Positions 46,027 to 54,358 of a stretch of DNA of 64,000 bases are shown here, in pieces. A model generated the notes under the pieces. That model saw nothing but the letters and a program-made list of their open reading frames with translations, was not told where the DNA came from and searched no databases. A program made the translations under genes and the position numbers. The stretch's first letter is position 1, and every line of letters begins with the position of its first letter. The DNA comes from Petrotoga mobilis SJ95 (GTDB lineage Bacteria > Thermotogota > Thermotogae > Petrotogales > Petrotogaceae), in contig NC_010003.1 in the NCBI RefSeq assembly GCF_000018605.1, positions 1,650,501 through 1,714,500 of the forward strand, in the 5' to 3' direction.

Positions 46027-47394
46027 TTAGGTAAATTGTCTGGTAGAAAATTTACTTTTTCTCAAGCGCTCTTTTACAAATAATGTTAGATATTTTTCTG
46101 GATCATATTTAACATTAGAACAAACAGATTTAGACATATCTCCATTTTCACTTAAAGCTTCCGCCAAGCAACCACCTCCACATAGAGCAAAGACTTCACA
46201 TTTTTTACACTTATCTTGGTTAAGAGGGTTATAACCTTTCAGTGTTTCTAAGTTCTTTAAGTATGCTTTGTTAGGTTTTTCATCATAAATTGTTCCAATT
46301 ACAAAATCATCCATTTCACCACTTGTGCCCCAACAAGTAGCTATTCTTCCGTCTGGTAATATATGAAAAACTTTTAAGGAATTAGCTCCACAATGTAGCA
46401 TCCTTGGAAACGATAGAGGTAAATCTACATTTTTAAATCCTTTAAAGCGAGCTAATTCATGGAATTTTAAAGACATTAACCCCCACTGTGAAGAACTACA
46501 TGTTAACCCTTCAAGTTTATCTCTTATGGTTTCACAAAAGTTTTGAATTTGATGAAAGCCCAGAATTAAATTACTTTTTTCTGCATATCCATTTTTTTTC
46601 AAGTAATCTAATAAGTCATTTATTCCGCTTATATTTTGAGGCCATACATTTATCCTCAAAATAACTTCTTTACAGTACTTCAAGGCATTATCCAAACCTT
46701 TAATTACATCCTGGAACGACCCTTCTCCATTTCTATAAGGTCTCATTTTATTATGATAGTATTCGGTGCCATCCATAGTAATTTGAGTAGAAACCCAATT
46801 ATGTTTTTCAAAAAACCTGCATTTTTCTTCATCCAATAATGAACCATTAGAAATTAATCTTGTTGATAAACGATTCTTACCTACTTGACTTTCTAACTTC
46901 GTTACTATTTCTTGAATTAAAGGGAATTTTAAAAGTGGCTCTCCACCAGTTAATGTTAAAGTTAGTTTCTCATCATCGGAGGCATCAAATTTTTTCTTTA
47001 TAAAATTTACTATTAGCTCACTATCATTTTTTTTAAAAGTTATATTTCTATTTTTGTTTTCTTCACCTTGAAAACAATACACACAATTGAAATTACAGTT
47101 CAAAGTCAAATATAGTACAAAAGTAAGAGAAATGTCATTTTTTGCTTTCTCAAAATTAGTATAAAGTATTTCACTTTCTATGGCCTCATTCTTGACAATA
47201 AAACCATTTTCATAAAGATATTTTACAACATTTGGGTTAGAATCTAAATAAGAATTAGGGTTTTCTACAATATCTTTCACTGCGGTGTCACCTATCATTA
47301 CCTTTGATGTTAGATTAGAAAGAAAAACAAATTTCCCATTTTCATAAGGTACAATATATGTAGTTTTCGCCTTTCTCAAATTTTGCTTTTCCAT
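46027..47394 (-). CDS. Radical SAM/SPASM peptide maturase (locus B)
   Basis: A 455-residue enzyme. Residues 1-75 look like an N-terminal peptide-recognition segment of SPASM maturases (YIVPYENGKFVFLSN...YLYENGFIVKN). The [4Fe-4S] radical SAM motif CNFNCVYC lies at C100, C104 and C107. TLTGGEPLLKFP is the SAM-binding GGEP motif. The C-terminal SPASM domain has CWGTSG, CKKCEVFALCGGGC and a final VCSNVKYD cysteine for auxiliary clusters. Such enzymes crosslink cysteine or other side chains in ribosomal peptides. A 33-residue Cys-containing precursor gene lies upstream on the same strand at 48155, separated only by transposase debris. GAGGAGG precedes ATG 47394. Confidence 0.9.
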   Translation of the reverse strand: MEKQNLRKAKTTYIVPYENGKFVFLSNLTSKVMIGDTAVKDIVENPNSYLDSNPNVVKYLYENGFIVKNEAIESEILYTNFEKAKNDISLTFVLYLTLNCNFNCVYCFQGEENKNRNITFKKNDSELIVNFIKKKFDASDDEKLTLTLTGGEPLLKFPLIQEIVTKLESQVGKNRLSTRLISNGSLLDEEKCRFFEKHNWVSTQITMDGTEYYHNKMRPYRNGEGSFQDVIKGLDNALKYCKEVILRINVWPQNISGINDLLDYLKKNGYAEKSNLILGFHQIQNFCETIRDKLEGLTCSSSQWGLMSLKFHELARFKGFKNVDLPLSFPRMLHCGANSLKVFHILPDGRIATCWGTSGEMDDFVIGTIYDEKPNKAYLKNLETLKGYNPLNQDKCKKCEVFALCGGGCLAEALSENGDMSKSVCSNVKYDPEKYLTLFVKERLRKSKFSTRQFT

Positions 47395-47725
47395 AATTAT
47401 TTCTTACCTCCTCTTTCAAAATAAATATTTATTGTCTTCCGTAATTCTTAACTCGCTTTAAACAAAACCTTTTAATTCAAAAATTTAAAAAATATCTCCA
47501 TCAACGTAAGTTACATGCAATCTGCTTTAGCTCCCCTTTGTCCAGCAGCTCATCCCGAGCAGGATGAAAGGACACCGCCCGTAACCCTTTTAAAATCAAA
47601 GTCTTGTTTTCTGAAATCCTTTTTGGTTCTCTTCCAAAAAGTGTGGGTAGAAAAAATTAAATATGAATAAATGATTAAATAATCTGGTATCATGTAAGAA
47701 AACACAGAATAGATAAGGAGTGATA
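47395..47725. other. Gap upstream of the locus B maturase
   Basis: AT-rich at first, then a damaged piece of the GC-rich repeat family around 47530-47620, recognisable by the CCTTTTAAAATCAAAGTCTT tail shared with 26216. No precursor-like frame was found here on the minus strand. Confidence 0.5.
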
Positions 47726-48027
47726 TCAGAGAAGAAAAGAACTACCAAAATTCTTTGAGCAGATACTGAATATAACAGATCCATGGTACATAGCAAGGAT
47801 AGAACAACATGGAGATACAATCAACATATATGTGGATTTCAAAAAAGGTGCAAAGTTTGAATACAACGGTAAATATTACAGTGCATATACTCCCGTCCAA
47901 AGGATATGTTCCCCCTTTCAAAGCTGGAGCAAGGTAACACTTTCAAAAAGCAAAGATAATATTTGATAAATTCAAAGAAATATTCGATTACAATAAATCT
48001 TCTTATGCTGCAAAGTATTTTCTTTAG
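47726..48027 (+). pseudogene. ISL3-family transposase relic 1
   Basis: The plus-strand frame reads LPKFFEQILNITDPWYIARI, then DTINIYVDFKKGAKFEYNGK, the N-terminal part of an ISL3 transposase. It then jumps to the DNF-type middle segment and to a SSYAAKYF fragment seen in relic 2. Internal deletions and a stop make it non-functional. It separates the maturase from its presumed precursor. Confidence 0.7.
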
Positions 48028-48154
48028 TGCCCTAGATAAACTTAATTTAACTCCAGCTTACTTACCCACTTTTTTCATGAGAGAACCATTAAAATTATTC
48101 ATATTAAAGCTAAGAATGCTGCCCAGCGTAATAATTCCATTCTCTTATTTTGTA

Positions 48155-48256
48155 CTAAACATTACCATTGCCACACATATCATACTTACAAGTTGACTCA
48201 AATTCGACGTTATTCAATTCTATTATCTCTATTTTATCCTTTGTGTTATTTTCCAT
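48155..48256 (-). CDS. Candidate RiPP precursor peptide, 33 residues (locus B)
   Basis: Starts at ATG 48256 behind a strong GGAAAGGAGGTG box. The product opens with a charged leader (MENNTKDKIEIIELNNVEF) and ends in a short core ESTCKYDMCGNGNV with two cysteines four residues apart. Length, leader/core layout and polarity fit a radical SAM-modified peptide. The SPASM maturase lies on the same strand at 46027-47394. ISL3 debris now sits between them. No database comparison was possible, and the function of the mature peptide is unknown. The longer open frame back to 48568 lacks any start signal. Confidence 0.7.
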   Translation of the reverse strand: MENNTKDKIEIIELNNVEFESTCKYDMCGNGNV

Positions 48257-48394
48257 TATGAAAACACCTCCTTTCCCAAAATCTTTAGTTAAACCATTGT
48301 ATAAAGTGTTCAATTTTAATAGAGTAATAATACTATTTTTACGCTGGGCAACATATAGGACACTGATTAAGATAACTGATACTAAGAACCATTT

Positions 48395-49057
48395 GAACAG
48401 ATATTGAATATAACAGATCCATGGTACATAGAAAAGATAGAACAATAACCCGATACACTCAATATATATAAAGACATAGAGTCCATATGTATGGATATGT
48501 CGGTACCTTTCAAAGCTGGAGCAAGAAAACATTTCCCAAAAGCAAAGATAATATTTGACAAATTCCATGTACTTAATGTATTAAGTGCCCAACTTGATAA
48601 AGTGAGAGCCAGAGAGAATAAAGGGTACCATGAGATACTCAAAAGGACGAAATACTTGCTATTAAAAAATCCTAACAACCTTACCAAGAAAGATAAAGTT
48701 AGACTCGATGAATTGATGGAATATCAACATCTTGGCACACTTCAAGCCTACGGATCGGTACTTGAGTTTAAAAAGATGTTCGATTACAAGAAACCTTCTT
48801 ATGCAGCTAAGTATTTTAAACGATGGTATGAAAAGGTAATAGAATCAAATATACCCGAAATGATTAAAGCCGCTAAGACTCTCTTAAATCACATAGAAGG
48901 TATCTTGTTACACATAAAAACGAATATTTCAAACGGTAAAATAGAAGGTATGAACTCTAAACTTAGAGGATTTACTAAAAGGGCTTTTGGTTTTAAAACA
49001 TTAAAGAATTTAAAAATCACTATCTTTATTGCCTTTGTTGCTTCTTGTACAAAGTAA
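48395..49057 (+). pseudogene. ISL3-family transposase relic 2 (C-terminal half)
   Basis: A short N-terminal scrap (EQILNITDPWYIEKIEQ then stop) is joined by deletion to an open C-terminal half from ATG 48491. That half contains DMSVPFKAGARKHFPKAKII, FDKFHVLNVL and the final catalytic block ISNGKIEGMNSKLRGFTKRA. The N-terminal zinc finger, helix-turn-helix and first catalytic Asp are missing. Its stop lies 18 bases from the stop of the secreted peptide gene on the other strand, so it has probably replaced whatever followed that gene. Confidence 0.85.
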
Positions 49058-49074
49058 AAGCCCTAACCAAGCAT

Positions 49075-49218
49075 TTACCCTACTTCTTCCACAACACTTA
49101 CCATCTCTGTGGGTTCTACTCCATCTGTTGATCCTGTAATGCGACCATCTCCACCAAAAACAAATATACCACTCAATAGCAGACCTGTGATCAACAAAAC
49201 AACAAAAAATCCCTTCAT
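49075..49218 (-). CDS. 47-residue secreted peptide, candidate pheromone precursor (locus B)
   Basis: The frame starts at ATG 49218 after GGGGGTGAAAAAGG. A signal peptide (MKGFFVVLLITGLLLSGIFV) is followed by FGGDGRITGSTDGVEPTEM and VSVVEEVG. A sister peptide of the same length at 60180 keeps the pattern TGSTDGV-x-P-x3-VSVVEE. The gene is divergent from a TPR/HTH regulator gene and shares its 367-bp intergenic region. That is the layout of peptide-pheromone/receptor pairs such as shp/rgg. The mature peptide would be cut from the C-terminal 25 residues. Secretion is predicted; signalling is inferred. Confidence 0.7.
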   Translation of the reverse strand: MKGFFVVLLITGLLLSGIFVFGGDGRITGSTDGVEPTEMVSVVEEVG

Positions 49219-49775
49219 CCTTTTTCACCCCCTTGAATTATTTTTTTAATTTAAAACTAATATCTCAAATAATTCAATCCCTTATTTTAATCATACGCTT
49301 TTCCATATGGTTTTCAACTGTTTTTTTAATTGGCTTCAAATATGTATTTATAAAGTATTACAGAGATCGGTCAAAAAATACTTATATTAAAATCAAACTC
49401 GATAATTTTTGTTATCTTTAAATTACTTATATTTTCTTTTTCTTTTTTTATCTGTATTATGGTACAATTATGTTTGAATGGTTTCGGTTTATTTTTAGAA
49501 AATTTCTAAGTTGAATTGAAGTAAATTTATATTGTATTATTATAACGCTGTGTAAACATTTCGTGAGGATAAGGAGGTTCTTAGAATGAATCTTCGATCT
49601 TTGGTCAAAATTGTTAATAAAGGACAGTTCATAAGACCAATTTTGAATTATGTTGTTCATTACTTAGAAAGTGATAAAACAGATAAAAATAAAAACATTG
49701 TCAATTACATAAACGTTTTGAAATTAAAATGGGATGTTAAATATAATGAAGCCCTTGAGATAATAGATAAAGAGA
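49219..49775. repeat. Duplicated control region and regulator 5' end (locus B copy)
   Basis: The segment corresponds to 60324-60880. From about 49330 to 49740 the two copies are identical by eye, whereas the peptide genes and the rest of the regulators differ appreciably. Confidence 0.85.
49290..49317 (-). promoter_or_regulatory. Promoter of secreted peptide B with operator-like palindrome
   Basis: Minus-strand TTGAAA and TATGAT are 16 bp apart. The spacer holds the palindrome CCATATGG (49303-49310), well placed for a repressor or activator. The arrangement is shared with 60395-60422 and, degraded, with 4172-4199. Confidence 0.65.
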
Positions 49776-51307
49776 TAAAGGGGTTGAAAAAAGGTAGTTT
49801 GTATTGTCTAATTTTAGTTGAAAAGATAAGTATTTTAGTCAATCTTTCTAGAAATGAAGAGATTAAAGAAGTATTCAATCAATTGAAGGAAGAATCCGAA
49901 AAACTTCCTAAGTATTTAAGAGGAATAGTCGTTGAGAAGTTAAAGAATGTTCGTGAATTAAATTTTGAAGAAAAAGATTTGCAAACCATTAGGATTTGGA
50001 GTGAAAGTTATGAAAATACTCCCGCCACCAAAGGCTTCATATTACTATCAAAATCAAGAGGAAAAAAGAATGAAGAACAATACGATGAAGCAGTTTGTTT
50101 AAACATCGAAGCATTTAAGATTTTAAAAACTGTTCCACATCCCTCTGGTATGGTGCAAGCTTTAAACAATATATCTTGGTGGTTGAAAGATACAAACAAA
50201 GAAAAGGCTTTAGCTTTTACCTTTCCATTGGGATTCTATCTTGGTTACTATTTCCATGATGATAACTTTGATGTTTTCAATTCCCTTGATACTACATTTC
50301 AAGTACAAAAGAATAATAACGATCCGTTGTTTTATGAAACCGCCTTTATTTTTTCACGCTTAGTTTCATTGTTGAGTGTCGATAAGAAAAAAATAATATG
50401 GAATAAGTTTGAATATACCATTCATGATGTCAGACGTTTTGTTTTGAATATTAGAAATAGAAATTACTTAAACACAAAAACGCTAAGAGATTTCATAAGG
50501 AAAGAGATAGGAAAAGAAAAGATACCCATAGATTCAATAAATGTTTCTGAAAGAACATTAAAAGAGTTTTTATCTGCAAAGACACAGTACATTCAACCAA
50601 GTATCTTGAGAAACATTATAGATGCTCTTGAGTTTGAAATCACCACATCCGCACCTATATGTATAATCAAAGAATTGAAAAAGAAGGATATAGATAAAAA
50701 GTTTGAGATAAACCTTGAAAAGTTTAAAAACCTTTCAAAAGAAAGGCAAATATCAGAACTCTTTACATCTTACCTCGTTCATTACTACAAAGAAGAGATC
50801 GATCTAAAAAAGATAATTAAAGAGATACAAGATGACAGTTTAATTGAAGAAAGATGTGATTACTACACTAAAGAGTTAATAAACTCTGTCTTTGAAAGAA
50901 ATCAAAAGATAGAGTTTAATTCTTTACTAACAAACGCTCAAGAACCAAAAATCTACACAAACAAAAATATAACCTTCAAAGAACATCCTTTTTATTTGGG
51001 AAGGGAAGAAGTTGTAAAAAGATTTATGAAAGACTTAAATAAAAAGAATTTAAAAGAGTTCATTGAAAATTACATTGGTCTTGATACAAGACAAAAAAAG
51101 ACGATAGAAAAGTTCATAATGAATTACGGTAGGTACTATGATTTAAAGGTAAAGGATATCCCCAAAGAATTCACACCGAAAGTACCAAAAGAGATTAATC
51201 CATTCGTGAAAAAATATACGTTGAAAAGAAAACCTTCTGCCCTTTCTTTTTATGTGTTTGAAGGGGAAGAAAGAGAAGAGTTTGTGGAAATTATCAGCAA
51301 TTTTTAA
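49586..51307 (+). CDS. TPR protein with central helix-turn-helix, candidate peptide receptor/regulator (locus B)
   Basis: A 573-residue protein. Residues about 40-290 are alpha-helical pairs resembling tetratricopeptide repeats (NEALEIIDKEIKGLKKG, EEQYDEAVCLNIEAFKIL, MVQALNNISWWLKD). Residues 300-350 look like a Cro/C1-type DNA-binding domain: LRDFIRKEIGKEKIP, NVSERTLKEFLSAKTQ, then PSILRNIIDALEF. The last 220 residues are a conserved helical tail ending RKPSALSFYVFEGEEREE. TPR plus HTH is the build of RRNPP peptide receptors (Rap, Rgg, PlcR), although there the HTH is N-terminal. AAGGAGG precedes ATG 49586. The adjacent divergent secreted peptide is the obvious ligand. Function inferred. Confidence 0.75.
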   Translation: MNLRSLVKIVNKGQFIRPILNYVVHYLESDKTDKNKNIVNYINVLKLKWDVKYNEALEIIDKEIKGLKKGSLYCLILVEKISILVNLSRNEEIKEVFNQLKEESEKLPKYLRGIVVEKLKNVRELNFEEKDLQTIRIWSESYENTPATKGFILLSKSRGKKNEEQYDEAVCLNIEAFKILKTVPHPSGMVQALNNISWWLKDTNKEKALAFTFPLGFYLGYYFHDDNFDVFNSLDTTFQVQKNNNDPLFYETAFIFSRLVSLLSVDKKKIIWNKFEYTIHDVRRFVLNIRNRNYLNTKTLRDFIRKEIGKEKIPIDSINVSERTLKEFLSAKTQYIQPSILRNIIDALEFEITTSAPICIIKELKKKDIDKKFEINLEKFKNLSKERQISELFTSYLVHYYKEEIDLKKIIKEIQDDSLIEERCDYYTKELINSVFERNQKIEFNSLLTNAQEPKIYTNKNITFKEHPFYLGREEVVKRFMKDLNKKNLKEFIENYIGLDTRQKKTIEKFIMNYGRYYDLKVKDIPKEFTPKVPKEINPFVKKYTLKRKPSALSFYVFEGEEREEFVEIISNF

Positions 51308-51318
51308 ATCGGGTAGGA

Positions 51319-51361
51319 GGTAGATAATTAATTAATTAATTAATTTATTTATTTATCTACC
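51319..51361. repeat. Palindromic element, AT-rich loop
   Basis: GGTAGATAA and TTATCTACC arms around a 25-base A/T loop of ATTA repeats. It is the inverted counterpart of 2094-2116 with the same flanks, just after the regulator stop, where it may act as a transcript end. Confidence 0.65.
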
Positions 51362-51740
51362 GTCCTTCCTCATCTTCCAATGAGTATTATGACCTCTGCT
51401 AACTTCTCAAGATTCAGCCATACATTGCTGCATGGGTTGCCTTAACAGCATGTTCTTGAGATCTCCCCAGGTAAGTGCAATAACTTTCATCCCATATATC
51501 CGCCAGATCTACTCCGTGAAGTTCTGGATAGCTGTTGGACTTCGTTTTGTTAGGCAAACTCGTCCACTCCACTTAGCCTTGTATCTGGTTCTTGTTCATC
51601 GGACCGGGACTTTGTCTTGGGCTTCCTTCAGATTCCACCTCACGATGGACACCCTTGCCTTCGACTAGTGGTTCCCGCTACCTGGCCCACAACGGACTTT
51701 CACCGCTTAGCTATTGCCCATGCTGGGCAACTTGGTCGGC
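51361..51740 (-). mobile_element. Group II intron 5' fragment without reverse transcriptase
   Basis: On the minus strand the sequence begins TTGCCCAGCATGGGCAATAG and continues GCGGTGAAAGTCCG, GAATCTGAAGGAAGCCC and, near the end, GAAGTTAGCAGAGGTCATA. These blocks are typical of domain I to the pre-ORF part of bacterial group II introns. The sequence stops where the reverse transcriptase gene should start. Plus-strand frames in this region are spurious. A shorter relic lies at 45840. Confidence 0.65.
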
Positions 51741-52136
51741 TTTTAGTTTAAAGTATGGTCTATTTTTTGTCTTTAAGCTTGAGATCTTATAATAGATTTT
51801 TATTCAATAACTTATCTATCTTCAATTGGAAAAGATACGTATTTAGGAATACCCTGAGTTTGACAATTACAAAAATGTAAGAATTCTAAAACAGGCATGA
51901 ATAAATGTAAAAAAGCGTTTTTTGCTTTCTGTGTTTTTCAAAAGTGTCACTACATCAAAAATTTTTTTCAAAAAAATAGGCGATTTATTCTCTCAAACTC
52001 GCTTTCTTTCGTTCGGTTTACTGAAAAACCATCTCTCAACTGTCAAACTCAAGAGAACACATTGTGATGAATTTCATATCTTAGATCATGCAAAGAACGC
52101 TTGAATTAGAACAAAAATATTTGTTATTAAGTGCAA
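51741..52136. other. Gap without a recognisable gene
   Basis: AT-rich, with a few frames of up to 60 codons but no ribosome site or familiar protein. Possibly insertion-sequence debris. Confidence 0.4.
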
Positions 52137-53027
52137 CTAAAATACTCCAAGACAAGCGGTTTTTATGCATGACGCAGGTTGAACCTGAGTAAAAAATTTT
52201 CTTTTATTTTCTTCAACCTCTTCAGGACTTGTCTGAGTAATGTTACCGAGCCTATACCTTTTATCATCTTTATGTTGATAACATGGATATATACTTCCAT
52301 CCGAATCGATTACTATAGATTGTCTTGTGAAAGGGCAATCGCTCAATCTTGGAGGAGCTCCAAACTTCATAATTGAATAAATTAATCCTAAATAGTATTC
52401 TTTATTATTTTGTTTAGCCCATGAATTTAAGCTGTTTAATATTAAAGATTGTTCTTGCTTGGAGCAATTACCTAAAAATAGTGGGTTATCTTCTCCAACT
52501 GCAATAGGATGAAACCTGATTCCAAAATTATTCCGCCTTGCAAAATTTATTAGTTCTTCAATTTGATCAAAATTACCTTTACTAATAATAGAGGTCAAAT
52601 ACCTGCGCCTGACCTTATGATCGCGTAGTTTTAAAATCCCTTCCATTGTTCTTTCAAATCCACCACGATGTTGTTTGTGATAATTAGAAGATATACTGTC
52701 TAAACTCACACAAACCTCAACATTATTATCACGAAAGAAACTTGCATGTTTATCAGTTAGTAATGTGCCATTGGTCAAAACTCTGGTATCAATTCCGTAT
52801 CTTATAGGTATCTCCACAAACTCAAAAAAATCTCTCCTTAATAAGGGCTCTCCTCCAGTAAAGGTAATGGATTCTATTTTCATTAAATGCATGCATTTTT
52901 CAACCCATTGTTCAACATCTGAAGGTTTTAAACGAGTGGGAGAATAGTGAAGGTTACCTACCTGGTAATAGCAATAGGAGCAACTTAAATTACAACCACC
53001 CATAATTAAAAAAGATTGATGGAGCAT
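52137..53027 (-). CDS. Second radical SAM enzyme of the RiPP operon (locus C)
   Basis: A 296-residue radical SAM protein. CNLSCSYC lies at C12, C16 and C19, followed by TFTGGEPLLRRDFFE and VCVSLDSISSNYHKQHRGGF. The C-terminus carries four further cysteines (DCPFTRQ, IYPCYQH, SCIKTACLGVF), a shortened SPASM/twitch region. GAGGTGAAGAG precedes ATG 53027, and the stop of the M1-like gene is 12 bases upstream, so it is the last gene of the operon. It may install a second modification in the same precursor or mature an intermediate. Its substrate is not shown. Confidence 0.88.
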   Translation of the reverse strand: MLHQSFLIMGGCNLSCSYCYYQVGNLHYSPTRLKPSDVEQWVEKCMHLMKIESITFTGGEPLLRRDFFEFVEIPIRYGIDTRVLTNGTLLTDKHASFFRDNNVEVCVSLDSISSNYHKQHRGGFERTMEGILKLRDHKVRRRYLTSIISKGNFDQIEELINFARRNNFGIRFHPIAVGEDNPLFLGNCSKQEQSLILNSLNSWAKQNNKEYYLGLIYSIMKFGAPPRLSDCPFTRQSIVIDSDGSIYPCYQHKDDKRYRLGNITQTSPEEVEENKRKFFTQVQPASCIKTACLGVF

Positions 53028-53038
53028 CTCTTCACCTC

Positions 53039-54358
53039 TTATTGGAAATATCCCGAAAATAACTTTATCAGGAAATGAATGTCTATTTTTGCTGCTGATG
53101 CAAATCTGCTTAAAAATTCATCAACTTGAACAATTCGAGTGCTAGAACAAAGTAACTCATTTAAAAGATTGAAGTAACTATTTGTTCCTAATGTTTCAAA
53201 TATATCGTGCCATTTCAACAATAGAAACGCATACTTTTGAAATTTATTATTTGAAATTTCATTTTTTTTGTACCAGTTTAAACGACGCTCTAAAAAGGAA
53301 TGCCCAAAACGGTAAGTATCATATAATAACTGTAAATGTTCTGCTATTGTTTCTGTAAGTAACGATGCACCTTTACCCCTAAACTTAATATTATTTCCAA
53401 ACCACTGATGAGCGATTTCATGGGGTAAATAACTAAATAGTAGAGTTTCTGGACTGGCTAGCAATTCCTTTCGAAATAATATTAAATGTGAAAAACTTAC
53501 TGCATTCGCAATATCTCCTGAATATGTTGAAATGTGAAGATACTTAAGAGGTTTAAAGTGGTCTTCATAATATTGAATAATTTTTGTAATTTCTGATTTA
53601 TAATCCCATTTATCTTTAAGTGGAACATTAGATATAACTGATCCGTAATAATAACTGTATTGAAAATTGCTAGGTTCGGTCTCTATATTAATTACGATAT
53701 TTCTAATATCTTCAAAAAACAATTCATTTTTGTTAGCTATACTATGATTTGAAGAATAATAAAGAGAACTATCATTAATTTTTACAACAGCTGGACAAGA
53801 AATTGTCCAGGTGGGGAGTGTAAAAGATCCTTTTTGTGACGTTAGCAACAATGAAGATACATCTTCCCAGACAAGTATATAACTTAAATTTATCCTACTT
53901 ATTCCTTCATGAAGTGCCCCAATAATAAAAGGGCCAAATCTTTGATAATCAACAATCATTAAATCATTGATTGATATTTTTTTTATTTTTTTTATTTTTT
54001 CTTCAACTAATAGTATCAAATAAGAGTCTATATTAACTCCTCTTATTTGGTACTGTACATTTAGGGTCAATTCATTTCCTACTTTTTCGATTACAATATT
54101 TGCTTGGCATTTATCAAAAAGCTCATCTCTACCATCAAAAAAAACTGTTAGCCACTCTATCGTATTCTCAGTATAGTAAGCAACAAAAATCTTCCTTTCT
54201 CCTTTTTTACCAAAAAGGACTAAAAAGAACTGATCCCCATCTTCGATAGGTATATAAGGAATTAAATCGTGAAAGTCGATCCAATTACCGTTAAGAGATA
54301 AAATTTCTATCTTTTTTTTATTGTAAAGAAAATGTCTTATTGTCATGACATAAATCAT
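53039..54358 (-). CDS. M1-like zinc metallopeptidase of the RiPP operon
   Basis: A 439-residue protein with the gluzincin motif HEIAHQWFGN and a third ligand Glu 18 residues on (SLLTETIAEHL), as in M1 aminopeptidases. The N-terminal 230 residues are a beta-rich domain with little resemblance to classical M1 saddles, and no clear GAMEN exopeptidase motif is seen (GSVISN occupies a similar place). No signal peptide is visible. Its start overlaps the M29-like gene stop by ATGA. Leader removal or destruction of the peptide product are plausible tasks. Confidence 0.75.
   Translation of the reverse strand: MIYVMTIRHFLYNKKKIEILSLNGNWIDFHDLIPYIPIEDGDQFFLVLFGKKGERKIFVAYYTENTIEWLTVFFDGRDELFDKCQANIVIEKVGNELTLNVQYQIRGVNIDSYLILLVEEKIKKIKKISINDLMIVDYQRFGPFIIGALHEGISRINLSYILVWEDVSSLLLTSQKGSFTLPTWTISCPAVVKINDSSLYYSSNHSIANKNELFFEDIRNIVINIETEPSNFQYSYYYGSVISNVPLKDKWDYKSEITKIIQYYEDHFKPLKYLHISTYSGDIANAVSFSHLILFRKELLASPETLLFSYLPHEIAHQWFGNNIKFRGKGASLLTETIAEHLQLLYDTYRFGHSFLERRLNWYKKNEISNNKFQKYAFLLLKWHDIFETLGTNSYFNLLNELLCSSTRIVQVDEFLSRFASAAKIDIHFLIKLFSGYFQ

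Noticed and set aside
47800-48480. Possible CRISPR or short tandem array
   Set aside because: The repeated blocks are two decayed copies of the same ISL3 transposase, not regularly spaced repeats.
48257-48568. N-terminal extension of the 33-residue precursor to 137 residues
   Set aside because: The strong ribosome site is directly before ATG 48256 and the extension overlaps transposase debris.
49457-49660. 67-codon minus-strand frame, identical at 60562-60765
   Set aside because: It is conserved only because it lies opposite the duplicated regulator start; no ribosome site and no codon pattern of its own.
51432-51792. Plus-strand frames with Ser/Pro-rich products such as [16 protein letters not shown]
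   Set aside because: These are the antisense of structured group II intron RNA, a known source of spurious annotations.
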